From a virus, in the IMG/VR virus record IMGVR_UViG_3300009163_000054, positions 1 to 49,312 of that record: a stretch of 49,312 bases of DNA. One strand, written 5' to 3'. Position 1 is the first letter of the stretch. Each line of letters begins with the position of its first letter. The notes under the pieces are model-generated. The model saw nothing but the letters and a program-made list of their open reading frames with translations, was not told where the DNA came from and did not search any database. This document shows positions 1 to 8,191 of this stretch, piece after piece. The position numbers and the translations under genes are program-made.

Positions 1-138
1 AAACAAGCAGTCGTTGCAAACGTATCTGATACAGAGATTGGTTATCTTGACGGAGTTTCCAGCGCAATTCAGACACAATTGAATACAAAAGCATCAACAG
101 GAAAATCTATTGCAATGGCAATAGTTTTTGGCGGTTAA
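1..138 (+). CDS. Tail fibre protein, C-terminal fragment (partial)
   Basis: The window opens inside a reading frame that runs to a TAA at 136-138. The 45 visible residues contain the motif VSDTEIGYLDGVSSAIQTQ followed by LNTKAS, a repeat type that is very common near the ends of phage tail fibres and structural appendages (seen in sequence, family knowledge). The protein probably ends in a short hydrophobic tail, AMAIVFGG. The next gene begins 9 nt later behind a good ribosome binding site (AAGGAG), so this belongs to the same structural operon. Its length and N-terminal anchor lie outside the window and cannot be judged. Confidence 0.75.
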   Translation, partial: KQAVVANVSDTEIGYLDGVSSAIQTQLNTKASTGKSIAMAIVFGG

Positions 139-147
139 GGAGAAATT

Positions 148-501
148 ATGGCAGCACCAAATATAGTTAACGTAACAACAATTACAGGCAAGACATCTGT
201 TCTTGCTGTAACAACTTCGGCTACTGCCATTGTGACAAACTCTGGATCTAGTGGTCAAGTTTATAAAATTAATGCCTTATATGTTTCTAATGTTGATGGC
301 ACAAATAATGCGGATTTGAATGTTGACATATATCGTTCATCTACTGCCTACCATGTTGCTAAAACAGTCGTTGTTCCAGCAGATGCAACTTTGGATGTTA
401 TTTCTAAGTCCATTTATTTAGAGGAGGGCGATTCTCTTCGTTTAACAGCAAATGCAAACTCTGATTTAGAAGCAGTTTGTAGTTACGAGATTATTGCCTA
501 A
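148..501 (+). CDS. Small beta-rich phage structural protein
   Basis: A 117-aa protein without cysteine-rich or catalytic motifs. It is rich in Val, Thr, Ala and Asn with alternating hydrophobic residues, consistent with a small beta-sandwich. The pattern (a segment around KINALYVSNVDG, later LEEGDSLRLTAN) resembles small virion proteins found among fibre genes of aquatic phages. It resembles in size and composition the 122-aa gene at 7814, and both sit just upstream of a glycine-rich adhesin gene, so they may be paralogous adaptor or decoration subunits (inference). The ATG follows AAGGAG by 6 nt. Its stop overlaps the next start as TAATG, implying translational coupling. Exact function unknown. 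Confidence 0.75.
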   Translation: MAAPNIVNVTTITGKTSVLAVTTSATAIVTNSGSSGQVYKINALYVSNVDGTNNADLNVDIYRSSTAYHVAKTVVVPADATLDVISKSIYLEEGDSLRLTANANSDLEAVCSYEIIA

Positions 502-1505
502 TGCGTTTTAACGGCGGGCTTATCGGTGGCAAGAAGGCAGTAAGTACTGCTGCTGCGTCTGGTATTTGGTCTTTAAGTAATATACAAAGAGAACAAGGCG
601 CAAGTAATTGGCCAGGATTGGTTATATTAACTGCTTTTACTTACACTGGTACTTATGAGACTCATGATTTTGGAGGTTATAGGTATGCAGTTCTTACTTC
701 TAGTGGGACATTTACGGCAGCCGCCAATATTGTTGTTGAAGCGACTTCTGCGGGAGGCGGCGGTAGCCCTGGATACGGATGCGCCTATGGCGGTGGAGGC
801 GGTGGAGGCGAATTAGATATTTGGACTAGTTGTTCTTTGACCGCTCCAGTGACTGTCACTATCGGAGCACGAGGCAGTGCCGCCCCTTACGGTGGTGGTT
901 CTGGGCAGGGTGGAACAACATCTTTTGGAAATTTTACTAGTTCTCTCGGTGGCGGTTATGGCAATCAAGCACATGGCGGAACCACTGGTGGTTCGGGCGG
1001 CGGCGGCGGTGGTGGCGGTGGTTACAATCAAACCGCTGGTGGCGCGAGTGGTTCTAATACTAACGCTGGTGGTGCTGGTGGTGGTTTTGGTGCTAATAGT
1101 TATTACTCTGCAGGAGGAGGGGGAGGTGCTACCTCAGTTGGCGCCGCAGGTATTTCTTCTGGCAATGGTGGCGGCGGCGGTGGTGCAGGTTATTCTTTAG
1201 CAACGCTTGACTCAAACTTGACTAGCGCTAATTTCCCTACGGCATTAGCAGGAATGACTGTAATTTGTTCAGGAGGCGGTGGTGCTCTGCAAAAAAATGA
1301 CGGTCACCCTCCAGTTGGCGGAGGAATAGGTGGAACTGGTGGAGGTAATGGTGCTAGGACGAACGCTGGAGGTAGTACCGTAGCGGGTAATGATGTAACC
1401 CCAGCAACTTCATACGGTTCTGGTGGCGGTCATGGATGGCAAAGCAGCACAGCCCTCCAAGGAGTAGGTATGGCTGGGGTAGTTATCGTGAGGTATTCAT
1501 CATGA
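501..1505 (+). CDS. Glycine-rich receptor-binding (adhesin-like) tail protein
   Basis: 334 aa. After a roughly 60-residue N-terminal part, a sheet-like stretch leads into a long glycine-rich domain (about residues 85-310) with runs of up to nine glycines separated by short variable segments with Asn, Ser, Tyr and Ala. Such glycine-rich domains (T2 gp38-type and related phage tip proteins) form receptor-binding tips, with variable loops between polyglycine helices. The C-terminus MAGVVIVRYSS matches the end of the other glycine-rich proteins here. The start is fixed by a TAATG overlap with the previous gene and the end by an ATGA overlap with the following W-rich gene. Reverse-strand frames here are composition artefacts. 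Confidence 0.85.
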   Translation: MRFNGGLIGGKKAVSTAAASGIWSLSNIQREQGASNWPGLVILTAFTYTGTYETHDFGGYRYAVLTSSGTFTAAANIVVEATSAGGGGSPGYGCAYGGGGGGGELDIWTSCSLTAPVTVTIGARGSAAPYGGGSGQGGTTSFGNFTSSLGGGYGNQAHGGTTGGSGGGGGGGGGYNQTAGGASGSNTNAGGAGGGFGANSYYSAGGGGGATSVGAAGISSGNGGGGGGAGYSLATLDSNLTSANFPTALAGMTVICSGGGGALQKNDGHPPVGGGIGGTGGGNGARTNAGGSTVAGNDVTPATSYGSGGGHGWQSSTALQGVGMAGVVIVRYSS

Positions 1506-1783
1506 GTAGATATGCTTTTTTAACAGATAATGTTGTTACAAACGTAGTAGTTGCTGAAGAATCTCACATAAACAGTTTAGATAATTCTGCCAACTACATA
1601 CCTTGTATTTTTTGTAATATCGGTGACACTTATGTAGACGGGGTTTTTGTTAGACCAAAGATGTTTGCATCATGGGTTTTAAATAGTGAAAACGAATGGG
1701 AAGCACCAACCCCTATGCCAACAGACACTGTTGGACCATATTACTGGGACGAGTCTTTATTGAAGTGGGTATCTAGAGCATGA
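1502..1783 (+). CDS. Small W-rich tail-fibre-associated protein (family copy A)
   Basis: 93 aa. I chose the ATG at 1502 (MSRYAFLTDN) rather than an earlier in-frame one because it makes an ATGA overlap with the adhesin stop and matches the start of the paralogue at 2586 (MAHYAFIDSN). The C-terminal signature is F-A-S-W-V-L-N, then W-E-A-P-x-P-M-P-T-D, then Y-W-D-E-x-x-x-x-W. The same signature occurs in the genes at 2586 and 9034. It recalls the C-terminal pattern of tail fibre assembly (Tfa-like) proteins, so a chaperone or tip-partner role is possible, but that is inference. It lies directly between an adhesin and a sulfotransferase gene. Confidence 0.75.
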   Translation: MSRYAFLTDNVVTNVVVAEESHINSLDNSANYIPCIFCNIGDTYVDGVFVRPKMFASWVLNSENEWEAPTPMPTDTVGPYYWDESLLKWVSRA

Positions 1784-2583
1784 AACAGTTTGTAGCACTT
1801 AGTGGGCTTCCACGCACAGGGTCAACTTTATTGTCGGCTATTTTGTCGCAAAATCCCGAAATACATGCCGAAGGTAATTCTGCTGTTTGCCAATTAATGT
1901 GGGATATGCAACAGTCCGTTGTGAATTCTCAGCAAATAAAAGCAAGTAATAAAAATGTTCTTAATGCCTTAGTTGAGCCAATCCCGCACAACTACTACGC
2001 CAATGTCACAAAATCAATAATCGTAGATAAATGCCGTTCGTGGACTTTGCAAGCAAACATACAGATTCTTAACCGCTATTTTAGCAATCCACCAAAAGTC
2101 ATTGTCCTAGTAAGACCCATTGCAGAGATAGTTGCATCTTTCGTTTCTTTACGAAAAGAAAATGGTTGGGCTGACCCAGAGAGTGGATTATTGGAAAATG
2201 GTAGTGAACCTATAATGAGGTCACTTGCTGGTGTTGAGTGGGCTAGAAGCAACAACAATGGTGAGTTCATCTTTGTTAATTACGATCAACTTATTACTAA
2301 TACAGTAGAAACTCTTGAAAGAATATATGAACATTGCGAATGGGAGCCGTTTGCTCATAATTTAGACAACATCGTAAATTTCCATAAAGAAGATGATTCT
2401 GTTTACGAACTTATCGGGCAACACGATATACGCCCAACCATTAGTAAACGTATTTTAGATGTAAAATTATCTGATGAATTAGTAAGCAAGTGTGCCCAAT
2501 TGGATGATTGGGCTATGGGGGAGAATTATTACTTGAAAAATAGTAATATACAATGTAAAATAGATACAAACGGAGGAATATAG
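1780..2583 (+). CDS. Sulfotransferase family protein
   Basis: 267 aa with the PAPS-binding P-loop of sulfotransferases at the N-terminus: VALSGLPRTGSTLLSAIL (residues 4-21), followed by NPEIHAEGNS. A second conserved block, VIVLVRPIAEIVASFVSLR (about residues 107-125), matches the 3-phosphate-binding region of the family. Known members transfer sulfate from PAPS to sugar or protein hydroxyls; the acceptor cannot be read here. The gene overlaps the preceding W-rich gene (ATGA) and sits among receptor-binding genes, so it might modify fibre components or host surface glycans (inference). Sulfotransferase-like genes are known in aquatic phages. Length fits a single-domain enzyme. Confidence 0.85.
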   Translation: MKQFVALSGLPRTGSTLLSAILSQNPEIHAEGNSAVCQLMWDMQQSVVNSQQIKASNKNVLNALVEPIPHNYYANVTKSIIVDKCRSWTLQANIQILNRYFSNPPKVIVLVRPIAEIVASFVSLRKENGWADPESGLLENGSEPIMRSLAGVEWARSNNNGEFIFVNYDQLITNTVETLERIYEHCEWEPFAHNLDNIVNFHKEDDSVYELIGQHDIRPTISKRILDVKLSDELVSKCAQLDDWAMGENYYLKNSNIQCKIDTNGGI

Positions 2584-2585
2584 AT

Positions 2586-2960
2586 ATGGCACATTACGCC
2601 TTTATAGACAGCAATAATATAGTTACCGAAGTGATCACTGGCAAAAATGAGGGTGAAGACGGTATTGATTGGGAGGAGTGGTACGGAGAGTTCCGTGGAC
2701 AAACCTGCAAACGCACATCTTATAACACAATGGGTGGAGTTCACTCTACTGGTGGTACTCCTTACCGCAAAAATTATGCTGGAATTGGATACACATATGA
2801 TGCCTCAAAAGATGCTTTTTATGCACCAAAACCTTTCCCTTCGTGGACATTGAATGCAACATCATGCCTATGGGAAGCACCAGTTGCTCGCCCAACAGAT
2901 GACAAAATGTACACATGGAATGAAGCAGAACTCAAGTGGGATGAAATAACTCTGCCGTAA
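2586..2960 (+). CDS. Small W-rich tail-fibre-associated protein (family copy B)
   Basis: 124 aa. It starts MAHYAFIDSNNIVTEVITG, a beginning common in small proteins of cyanophages and other aquatic phages, followed by an acidic segment with two tryptophans. The C-terminal signature F-P-S-W-T-L-N, W-E-A-P-V-A-R-P-T-D, Y-T-W-N-E-x-E-L-K-W is shared with the genes at 1502 and 9034. A ribosome binding site (CGGAGGA) lies 10 nt upstream. The stop overlaps the next gene as TAATG, so this copy is coupled to the large FN3/glycine-rich fibre downstream. Function is not established; a structural or chaperone role with the adjacent fibre is inferred. Confidence 0.8.
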   Translation: MAHYAFIDSNNIVTEVITGKNEGEDGIDWEEWYGEFRGQTCKRTSYNTMGGVHSTGGTPYRKNYAGIGYTYDASKDAFYAPKPFPSWTLNATSCLWEAPVARPTDDKMYTWNEAELKWDEITLP

Positions 2961-4828
2961 TGCCTTTAAGTTTCCCTGGCTCTCCTTCTGTTAATGACAC
3001 CTACACGGTAGGTCAACGCACATGGACATGGGACGGGTATATCTGGAGTTTGAGCGCAGACACGATTGGGTCAGCAAGTGTTACAAGTAGCGAAATTGCT
3101 TCAAGTGCTGTTACAACAGCAAAGATTGCCGATGCTAATGTGACTGCCGCCAAGATTGCTTCTAATGCTGTTACGACAGCCAAGATTCTAGATGCCAATG
3201 TCACAACAGCAAAGATTTTGGATGCCAATGTCACAACTGCAAAAGTTGCGGCTAATGCAATAACTCAAGCAAAACTTGCCAGTAATCTTTCAGCAGTTAC
3301 AGTCACCACAACAGCAAACAGGGATACAGATATTGCTACCCCATTCACTGGTCAACTTGCTATTTTGACGGATACCAGAAAAATCCAACTTTATGATGGA
3401 ACATCTTGGGTGAATGTGAGTCTTGCACCTCCTGAGACTCCGACTTCGCTAAGTGCTACAGCCCTAAGCACAACATCGGTTTCTATCGCTTTTACTGCAG
3501 GTGGAGCGAATGGCTCGCCTATTACAAATTACAAGTACGCTCTTTCTACAAACGGTGGTTCAACTTACGGGTCGTTTACGGCTCTGTCTCCTGAAGACAT
3601 AACAACACCTATAACTATTTCTGGTTTGACTGCTGGCACTACTTATTACATTAAACTTAAAGCAGTCAACGACATGGGAGATTCGGTTGCTTCTGCTGCT
3701 GTTTCAATTTCTACTCTTTCTACTCCTGAAGCTCCGACTTCTTTAAGTGCTGGAAGCATCACGGGCACTACTGTTGCTATCTCATTCACTGCTGGTGCTC
3801 AAGGTGGGAGTGCAATTTCTAATTATCAATATGCTTTATCAACAGACAGCGGTTCAACCTATGGTTCCTTCACGGCACTAAGTCCAACAGACGCAACGAC
3901 ACCAATAACAATTACTGGTTTAACTGCTGGTACTGCTTATTATGTAAAAATCAAAGCAGTTAACACAGATGGTGCTGGCACAGCGTCATCTGCAGTATCA
4001 TTTACAACTGCAATCTCTGTTGACTATCTCGTAGTTGCTGGTGGCGGTGGTGCAACTCACAGTGCTGGCGGCGGTGGCGGTGCTGGCGGTTTGCGTAGCA
4101 GTGTCTCAAATACTGGTGGTGGAGGAACTTTAGAATCATCGTTGTCATTATTTCGTAACACAAACTATACAGCCACCGTAGGCGCAGGTGGTTCTGGTGG
4201 TTCATATCCGACAACTGGAACTGCGACGAATTCAGTTTTTGCAACAATTACATCTGTCGCTGGTGGTGCTGGTGGTGGCGGTGGTACTAACGGACTTGCT
4301 GGTGGTTCGGGCGGTGGTGGTGCTAATAGTTCTGCTTCTATAGGTGGTGCAGGAACAGCAAACCAAGGATTCAAAGGTGGCGATGGTGGTGCATATAGCA
4401 ATGGGCCAGATTACGCATGTGCTGGTGGCGGTGGTTCTGGTGCTGTTGGGGGCAATGTCGTTAATCCTAATGGCGGTACTGGTGGTGCAGGTGTATCAGT
4501 TTCAATGGTAACTGGCACACCAGTTACTTATGCTGCTGGTGGCGGTGGTGGTGGACTTACTGCTGGTGGTGCTGGCGGTGGTGCTGGTGCTGGTGCTGGT
4601 AGTACTGGTTCTGGTGGTTCTGCTTCAGCCAATCTTGGCAGTGGCGGCGGCGGCGGCGGTAGTGTGGGTATTGGTGGCGCAGGTGGTAGCGGTATAGTTG
4701 TTCTTCGTTATTTAACTTCAGCAGGAACCATAACAATAGGCGCAGGTTTAACAGGTTCCACAGCAACAGATGGTTCTTACAAAGTAACAACACTTACTGC
4801 TGGTACTGGAAATGTGAGTTGGGCATAA
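2960..4828 (+). CDS. Modular tail fibre: anchor, 10-residue repeats, two FN3 domains, glycine-rich tip
   Basis: 622 aa in clear modules. Residues 1-33 hold the anchor motif SFPGSP-x-N-x-x-Y-x-x-G-x-x-TWxWDGYIWSL, shared with the genes at 4828 and 7010. Residues 35-115 are short repeats of the type VTTAKIADANVTAAKIA. Residues 129-152 contain QLAILTDTRKIQLYDG. Residues 155-253 and 255-351 are two fibronectin type III domains. Residues 353-583 form a glycine-rich adhesin domain, and the last 35 residues end SYKVTTLTAGTGNVSWA. This is a likely receptor-binding fibre. FN3 domains in phage tails are thought to bind carbohydrate weakly. A 72-bp stretch of the second FN3 is identical to the next gene. 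Confidence 0.85.
   Translation: MPLSFPGSPSVNDTYTVGQRTWTWDGYIWSLSADTIGSASVTSSEIASSAVTTAKIADANVTAAKIASNAVTTAKILDANVTTAKILDANVTTAKVAANAITQAKLASNLSAVTVTTTANRDTDIATPFTGQLAILTDTRKIQLYDGTSWVNVSLAPPETPTSLSATALSTTSVSIAFTAGGANGSPITNYKYALSTNGGSTYGSFTALSPEDITTPITISGLTAGTTYYIKLKAVNDMGDSVASAAVSISTLSTPEAPTSLSAGSITGTTVAISFTAGAQGGSAISNYQYALSTDSGSTYGSFTALSPTDATTPITITGLTAGTAYYVKIKAVNTDGAGTASSAVSFTTAISVDYLVVAGGGGATHSAGGGGGAGGLRSSVSNTGGGGTLESSLSLFRNTNYTATVGAGGSGGSYPTTGTATNSVFATITSVAGGAGGGGGTNGLAGGSGGGGANSSASIGGAGTANQGFKGGDGGAYSNGPDYACAGGGGSGAVGGNVVNPNGGTGGAGVSVSMVTGTPVTYAAGGGGGGLTAGGAGGGAGAGAGSTGSGGSASANLGSGGGGGGSVGIGGAGGSGIVVLRYLTSAGTITIGAGLTGSTATDGSYKVTTLTAGTGNVSWA
3848..3919 (+). repeat. 72-bp direct repeat, copy 1 (inside FN3 domain)
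   Basis: Starting at agcggttcaacctatgg and ending attactggt, these 72 bases are identical to 6067-6138 in the next fibre gene. The surrounding FN3 sequences differ at many silent and non-silent sites, so the identity points to recent recombination or gene conversion between the fibre genes. Confidence 0.85.
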
Positions 4829-6969
4829 TGGCTGCTATAAATTTTCCTGACTCTCCAGCAAACAATGCCCTCTTTACCTCTGGTGGTAAAACTTGGGAAT
4901 ATGACGGTACTGCTTGGATAATTAAAACCGCAACTGCTTCTATTGCTACAGGAAGTATCACAGACGATAAATTAGCAGCAGATGCTGTTACTACTGTAAA
5001 GATTGCAGATGGGGCTATTACAGCCGCCAAAATTGCTGACGGAACTGTTGTTGCCGCAGAAATTGCAAGTAGTGCGATCACAACCGCAAAGATAAATAAC
5101 TTAGCTGTAACTACAGAAAAGATTGCGGCTGGTGCTGTTACTGCTGCAAAATTGGGTAATGATATTTCCCTTACTCCAGCCGATGGTTCAATTACCCAAG
5201 CAAAACTTGGAACAACATTATCTGCAGTAACTGTTACTACAGCCGCAAACAGAGACACTGCTGTTGCCAGTCCTTTTACAGGTCAATTAGTTTTCTTAAC
5301 CGATACCAAAAAGATTCAAGTTTGGGATGGAACCGCTTGGTTGAATATCACAATGGCTCCACCAGAGCCTCCAACTTCGTTGAGTGCTATTGAAAGCCCA
5401 ACATCTGCCGCTATTTCATTTACTGCTGGGGCTGCTAATGGTTCGGCTATAACAAATTACAAGTACGCTCTTTCCACAGATGGTGGAGCAACTTTTGGGT
5501 CCTTCACGGCTTTAAGCCCTGCAGACTTTACAACACCTGTTACGGTTTCTGGGTTGTCAATGAATACTTCCTATCAAATTAAATTAAAAGCAGTTAATGA
5601 CTTGGGCGACTCTGTTGCATCATCTGCGGTTTCCTTTACAACCGAAGGTGTTCCAGCCGCACCAACATCACTAAGTGCGTCTAATGTAGGTGGTTTTACA
5701 GTTGATATTGCGTTCACTGCTGGGGCTGCTAATGGCGCATCAATTAGTAATTATAAATATGCTGTTTCCACAGACAATGTTACATACAGCGCTTTTGCGG
5801 CTTTAAGCCCTGCAGATTTTACAACTCCTGTAACAGTTTCGGGTTTGACACCAAACACATTACAATATGTAAAACTCAAAGCGGTAAACGCCAACGGTGA
5901 TAGCGCTGCATCATCTGCGGTATCATTCACCACTCTCGCTACTCCGAGTGCTCCAACATCTCTGAGTGCTAGCGGTATTACAGGCACTACTGTTGACATC
6001 TCATTCACCGCTGGTGCTCAAGGTGCAAGTGCAATCACCAACTACCAGTATGCTTTGTCCACAAATAGCGGTTCAACCTATGGTTCCTTCACGGCACTAA
6101 GTCCAACAGACGCAACGACACCAATAACAATTACTGGTCTGACTGTTAATACTACTTATTACATAAAACTAAAAGCAGTCAGCAGTGTTGGTGCAGGTGC
6201 AGAATCTTCGGCAGTTTCTCTTACAACATTAAATCCTGCCTCTACTATTGATTACCTTGTCGTTGCTGGCTCTGGCGGCGGTGGTGGTAGTTATGGTGCC
6301 AGTAGCGGAGCAGGAGGATTGCTGCAAGGTTCGGGGATTGCTGCTGGTGCTGGGGCATTTGCAATTCAAGTTGGAGGAGGAGGGGCTTACAATAGTTCTT
6401 CTAATGGCACTAATAGTTATTTACAAACATATAGTAATGGGACAATACTGAGTTATGGTGGTGGGTTTGGAGGTCGTTATAACGGCGGTGGTACTGCTGG
6501 ACAAACTGGTGGTTCTGGTGGTTCTGGTGGCGGAGGTGGCGGTGGTTGGCTGGAAATGGGTGGTGCTGGCGGTAGCCCAGGTGCTGGTACTCCAGGGCAA
6601 GGTTATAATGGCGGAGCAGGTACTTCGTTCAGTAGTGGTGGCATTGGTGGCGCAGGCAATGGTGGCGGTGGCGGAGGTGCTGGTGGTGCCGGTGGTGCAT
6701 CAGAAACTGGTGGCGTTGGTATCACATCATCAATTAACGGAACTTCGCTTATGTACGCAGGTGGCGGTGCAAATGGCGGAGGTCAAAGAGTTAATGGGGG
6801 TGGGGGAGTGTGGACCACAGCGGGTTGGTCAGGAATCGTTATTATTCGTTATGCCAATACTTTTGCAGACATCGCAACAATCGGTGCAGGTTTAACCTAT
6901 ACATTCTTAAATACTGGCGGATACAAGATTTATAGTTTCACCGCTGGAACAGGGAACATATCTTTCTGA
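4828..6969 (+). CDS. Modular tail fibre: anchor, repeats, three FN3 domains, glycine-rich tip
   Basis: 713 aa when started at the ATG that overlaps the previous stop as TAATG; an ATG three codons upstream (4819) is less likely. Residues 1-32 are the NFPDSP...GKTWEYDGTAW anchor. Residues 33-130 are short repeats of the TAKIADGAIT type. QLVFLTDTKKIQVWDGTAW follows at about 151-170. Three FN3 domains occupy about 177-272, 273-369 and 370-468. A glycine-rich adhesin domain spans 471-671, and the tip ends GGYKIYSFTAGTGNISF. It is a paralogue of the preceding gene with one more FN3 unit. It probably serves as an alternative or additional receptor-binding fibre. Confidence 0.85.
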   Translation: MAAINFPDSPANNALFTSGGKTWEYDGTAWIIKTATASIATGSITDDKLAADAVTTVKIADGAITAAKIADGTVVAAEIASSAITTAKINNLAVTTEKIAAGAVTAAKLGNDISLTPADGSITQAKLGTTLSAVTVTTAANRDTAVASPFTGQLVFLTDTKKIQVWDGTAWLNITMAPPEPPTSLSAIESPTSAAISFTAGAANGSAITNYKYALSTDGGATFGSFTALSPADFTTPVTVSGLSMNTSYQIKLKAVNDLGDSVASSAVSFTTEGVPAAPTSLSASNVGGFTVDIAFTAGAANGASISNYKYAVSTDNVTYSAFAALSPADFTTPVTVSGLTPNTLQYVKLKAVNANGDSAASSAVSFTTLATPSAPTSLSASGITGTTVDISFTAGAQGASAITNYQYALSTNSGSTYGSFTALSPTDATTPITITGLTVNTTYYIKLKAVSSVGAGAESSAVSLTTLNPASTIDYLVVAGSGGGGGSYGASSGAGGLLQGSGIAAGAGAFAIQVGGGGAYNSSSNGTNSYLQTYSNGTILSYGGGFGGRYNGGGTAGQTGGSGGSGGGGGGGWLEMGGAGGSPGAGTPGQGYNGGAGTSFSSGGIGGAGNGGGGGGAGGAGGASETGGVGITSSINGTSLMYAGGGANGGGQRVNGGGGVWTTAGWSGIVIIRYANTFADIATIGAGLTYTFLNTGGYKIYSFTAGTGNISF
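6067..6138 (+). repeat. 72-bp direct repeat, copy 2 (inside third FN3 domain)
   Basis: Identical over 72 bases to 3848-3919 in the upstream fibre gene. The flanks diverge immediately on both sides. Confidence 0.85.
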
Positions 6970-7009
6970 TGTTGCAAAATAACAAACAAAGATTTACTAT
7001 AGGAGATAT

Positions 7010-7213
7010 ATGGCTATAGATTTTCCTAATTCCCCAACAAATAATAATACTTTTAGTGCTGCGGGAAAAACATGGATATATAACGGAACATCTTGGACAT
7101 TAGTAGGAGCTTCATCTGGTACAGCCGTTGTTTCAACAACAGCACTAGATGGCGGAACCCCTGCAACTATTCAATTTCATGTCATGAGCGCAGTTAACGC
7201 TGGTGGCGTATAA
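7010..7213 (+). CDS. Stand-alone fibre anchor module
   Basis: 67 aa. It starts with DFPNSPTNNNTFSAAGKTW and YNGTSWTLVG, the same anchor module that begins the two large FN3 fibres upstream, but it stops after about 30 more residues without repeats, FN3 or glycine-rich parts. A good ribosome binding site (AGGAG, 5 nt before ATG) argues that it is expressed. It could be a short virion subunit occupying the anchor site, or the remnant of a fibre whose C-terminal modules were lost; the sequence does not decide. It follows a 40-nt intergenic gap after the second large fibre. Confidence 0.7.
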   Translation: MAIDFPNSPTNNNTFSAAGKTWIYNGTSWTLVGASSGTAVVSTTALDGGTPATIQFHVMSAVNAGGV

Positions 7214-7241
7214 AGAAAACATGGTGTAAACTAGGAGGATA

Positions 7242-7799
7242 ATGGCTGTACAAATACAATTCCGAAGAGGCACTGCTGCTGAGTGGACTGCTGCTAATAC
7301 CGTATTAGCTGAAGGCGAATTAGGCTTAGAAACAGATACCACTTATTACAAGATCGGTAATGGCTCTACCGCTTGGACTTCTTTGGCTTATGGCTCAATC
7401 ACTGGCACACTTGCTAATAGCTCGGTGACATCAGCCATGATTGTTGACGGGACAATAGTTGCTGGCGATATTGCAAGCAATGCTGTAACTACAGCAAAAA
7501 TTCTTGACGCTAATGTTACAGCCGCAAAACTTGCTTCAGACGCTGTTACTACAGCAAAAATTTTAGACGCAAATGTGACTGCCGCAAAACTTGCATCAGA
7601 TGCGGTCACGACAGCAAAGATTTTAGACGCAAATGTTACAGCTGGGAAGCTTGCTGCTACAGCAGTTACCGCTGGATCATACACAACAGCAAATATTACT
7701 GTAGATGCTCAAGGTCGTTTAACAGCAGCATCCACAGGTGTTTCTGGCGTTACTAATAATAGTGATCAATTAGTTTTAAGTTCACAGATTTTCGGATAA
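7242..7799 (+). CDS. Fibre protein with Mtd-like N-terminal motif and 20-residue repeats
   Basis: 185 aa. The N-terminus IQFRRGTAAEWTAANTVLAEG and GLETDTTYYKIGNGSTAW is the motif found at the N-termini of many phage fibres, including the Bordetella phage Mtd-type trimer base. It is followed by TSLAYGSITG, then three tandem 20-residue repeats AVTTAKILDANVTAAKLASD (7482-7661) and an ending VDAQGRLTAASTG. Such repeats probably form a trimeric fibre shaft. The ribosome binding site is AGGAGG, 6 nt from ATG. No C-type lectin domain or reverse transcriptase is present, so there is no sign of a diversity-generating retroelement. Likely a shaft-only fibre or connector. Confidence 0.75.
   Translation: MAVQIQFRRGTAAEWTAANTVLAEGELGLETDTTYYKIGNGSTAWTSLAYGSITGTLANSSVTSAMIVDGTIVAGDIASNAVTTAKILDANVTAAKLASDAVTTAKILDANVTAAKLASDAVTTAKILDANVTAGKLAATAVTAGSYTTANITVDAQGRLTAASTGVSGVTNNSDQLVLSSQIFG
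7482..7661 (+). repeat. Three tandem 60-bp repeats in fibre gene
   Basis: Three consecutive 60-bp units encode AVTTAKILDANVTAAKLASD with a diverged third copy (AGKLAAT). The nucleotide copies differ mainly at synonymous positions, so the repeat is kept at protein level rather than newly expanded. Confidence 0.8.
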
Positions 7800-7813
7800 C
7801 ATAGGAGAAAAAT

Positions 7814-8182
7814 ATGGCAACATTTAGCAAAGATATACTATCATCAAGCACAGATGGCAGAGCAATTAAAGTTGTAGCAACCGCTATTGCTTCCAGTCCA
7901 ACTTTAATCCACACTGGTCCAACTGCCATAACTTCATTTGATGAAGTTTGGATTTACGCACAAAATAACCACAGCGCAGATGTTGCATTACGGATTGGAT
8001 TTGGTGGGGTATCTGACCCTGATGACATTGTTGAATTCACGGTTAAAACAAAGGCTGGTTTGTATTTAATTATTCCTGGTCTTATTCTTAAAGGTAATGC
8101 GACTCCTTTAACAGTTAAAGCATCGGCTGGTACAACTAACGTTATATCTCTGTCAGGATATGTAAACAAAATTACGGCATAA
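7814..8182 (+). CDS. Small beta-rich phage structural protein
   Basis: 122 aa with no enzymatic motif. It alternates hydrophobic and small polar residues (TSFDEVWIYAQNNHSADVAL, later LYLIIPGLILKGN), as expected for a beta-sandwich virion protein. It corresponds in size and place to the 117-aa gene at 148, and both precede a glycine-rich adhesin. The start is supported by AGGAG 8 nt upstream of the ATG. A role as collar, decoration or fibre adaptor is inferred from context only. Confidence 0.75.
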   Translation: MATFSKDILSSSTDGRAIKVVATAIASSPTLIHTGPTAITSFDEVWIYAQNNHSADVALRIGFGGVSDPDDIVEFTVKTKAGLYLIIPGLILKGNATPLTVKASAGTTNVISLSGYVNKITA

Positions 8183-8191
8183 GGTTTAATA

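Noticed and set aside
813-1031. Antisense and alternative-frame genes in glycine-rich regions
   Set aside because: They are low-complexity shadows of GGN-rich coding sequence, without start signals; the same applies at 877, 4002, 4557, 6248, 6455 and 8451.
7242-7799. Diversity-generating retroelement (Mtd-like N-terminus)
   Set aside because: No reverse transcriptase, no C-type lectin variable region and no template repeat are visible; the N-terminal motif alone is common in fibres.
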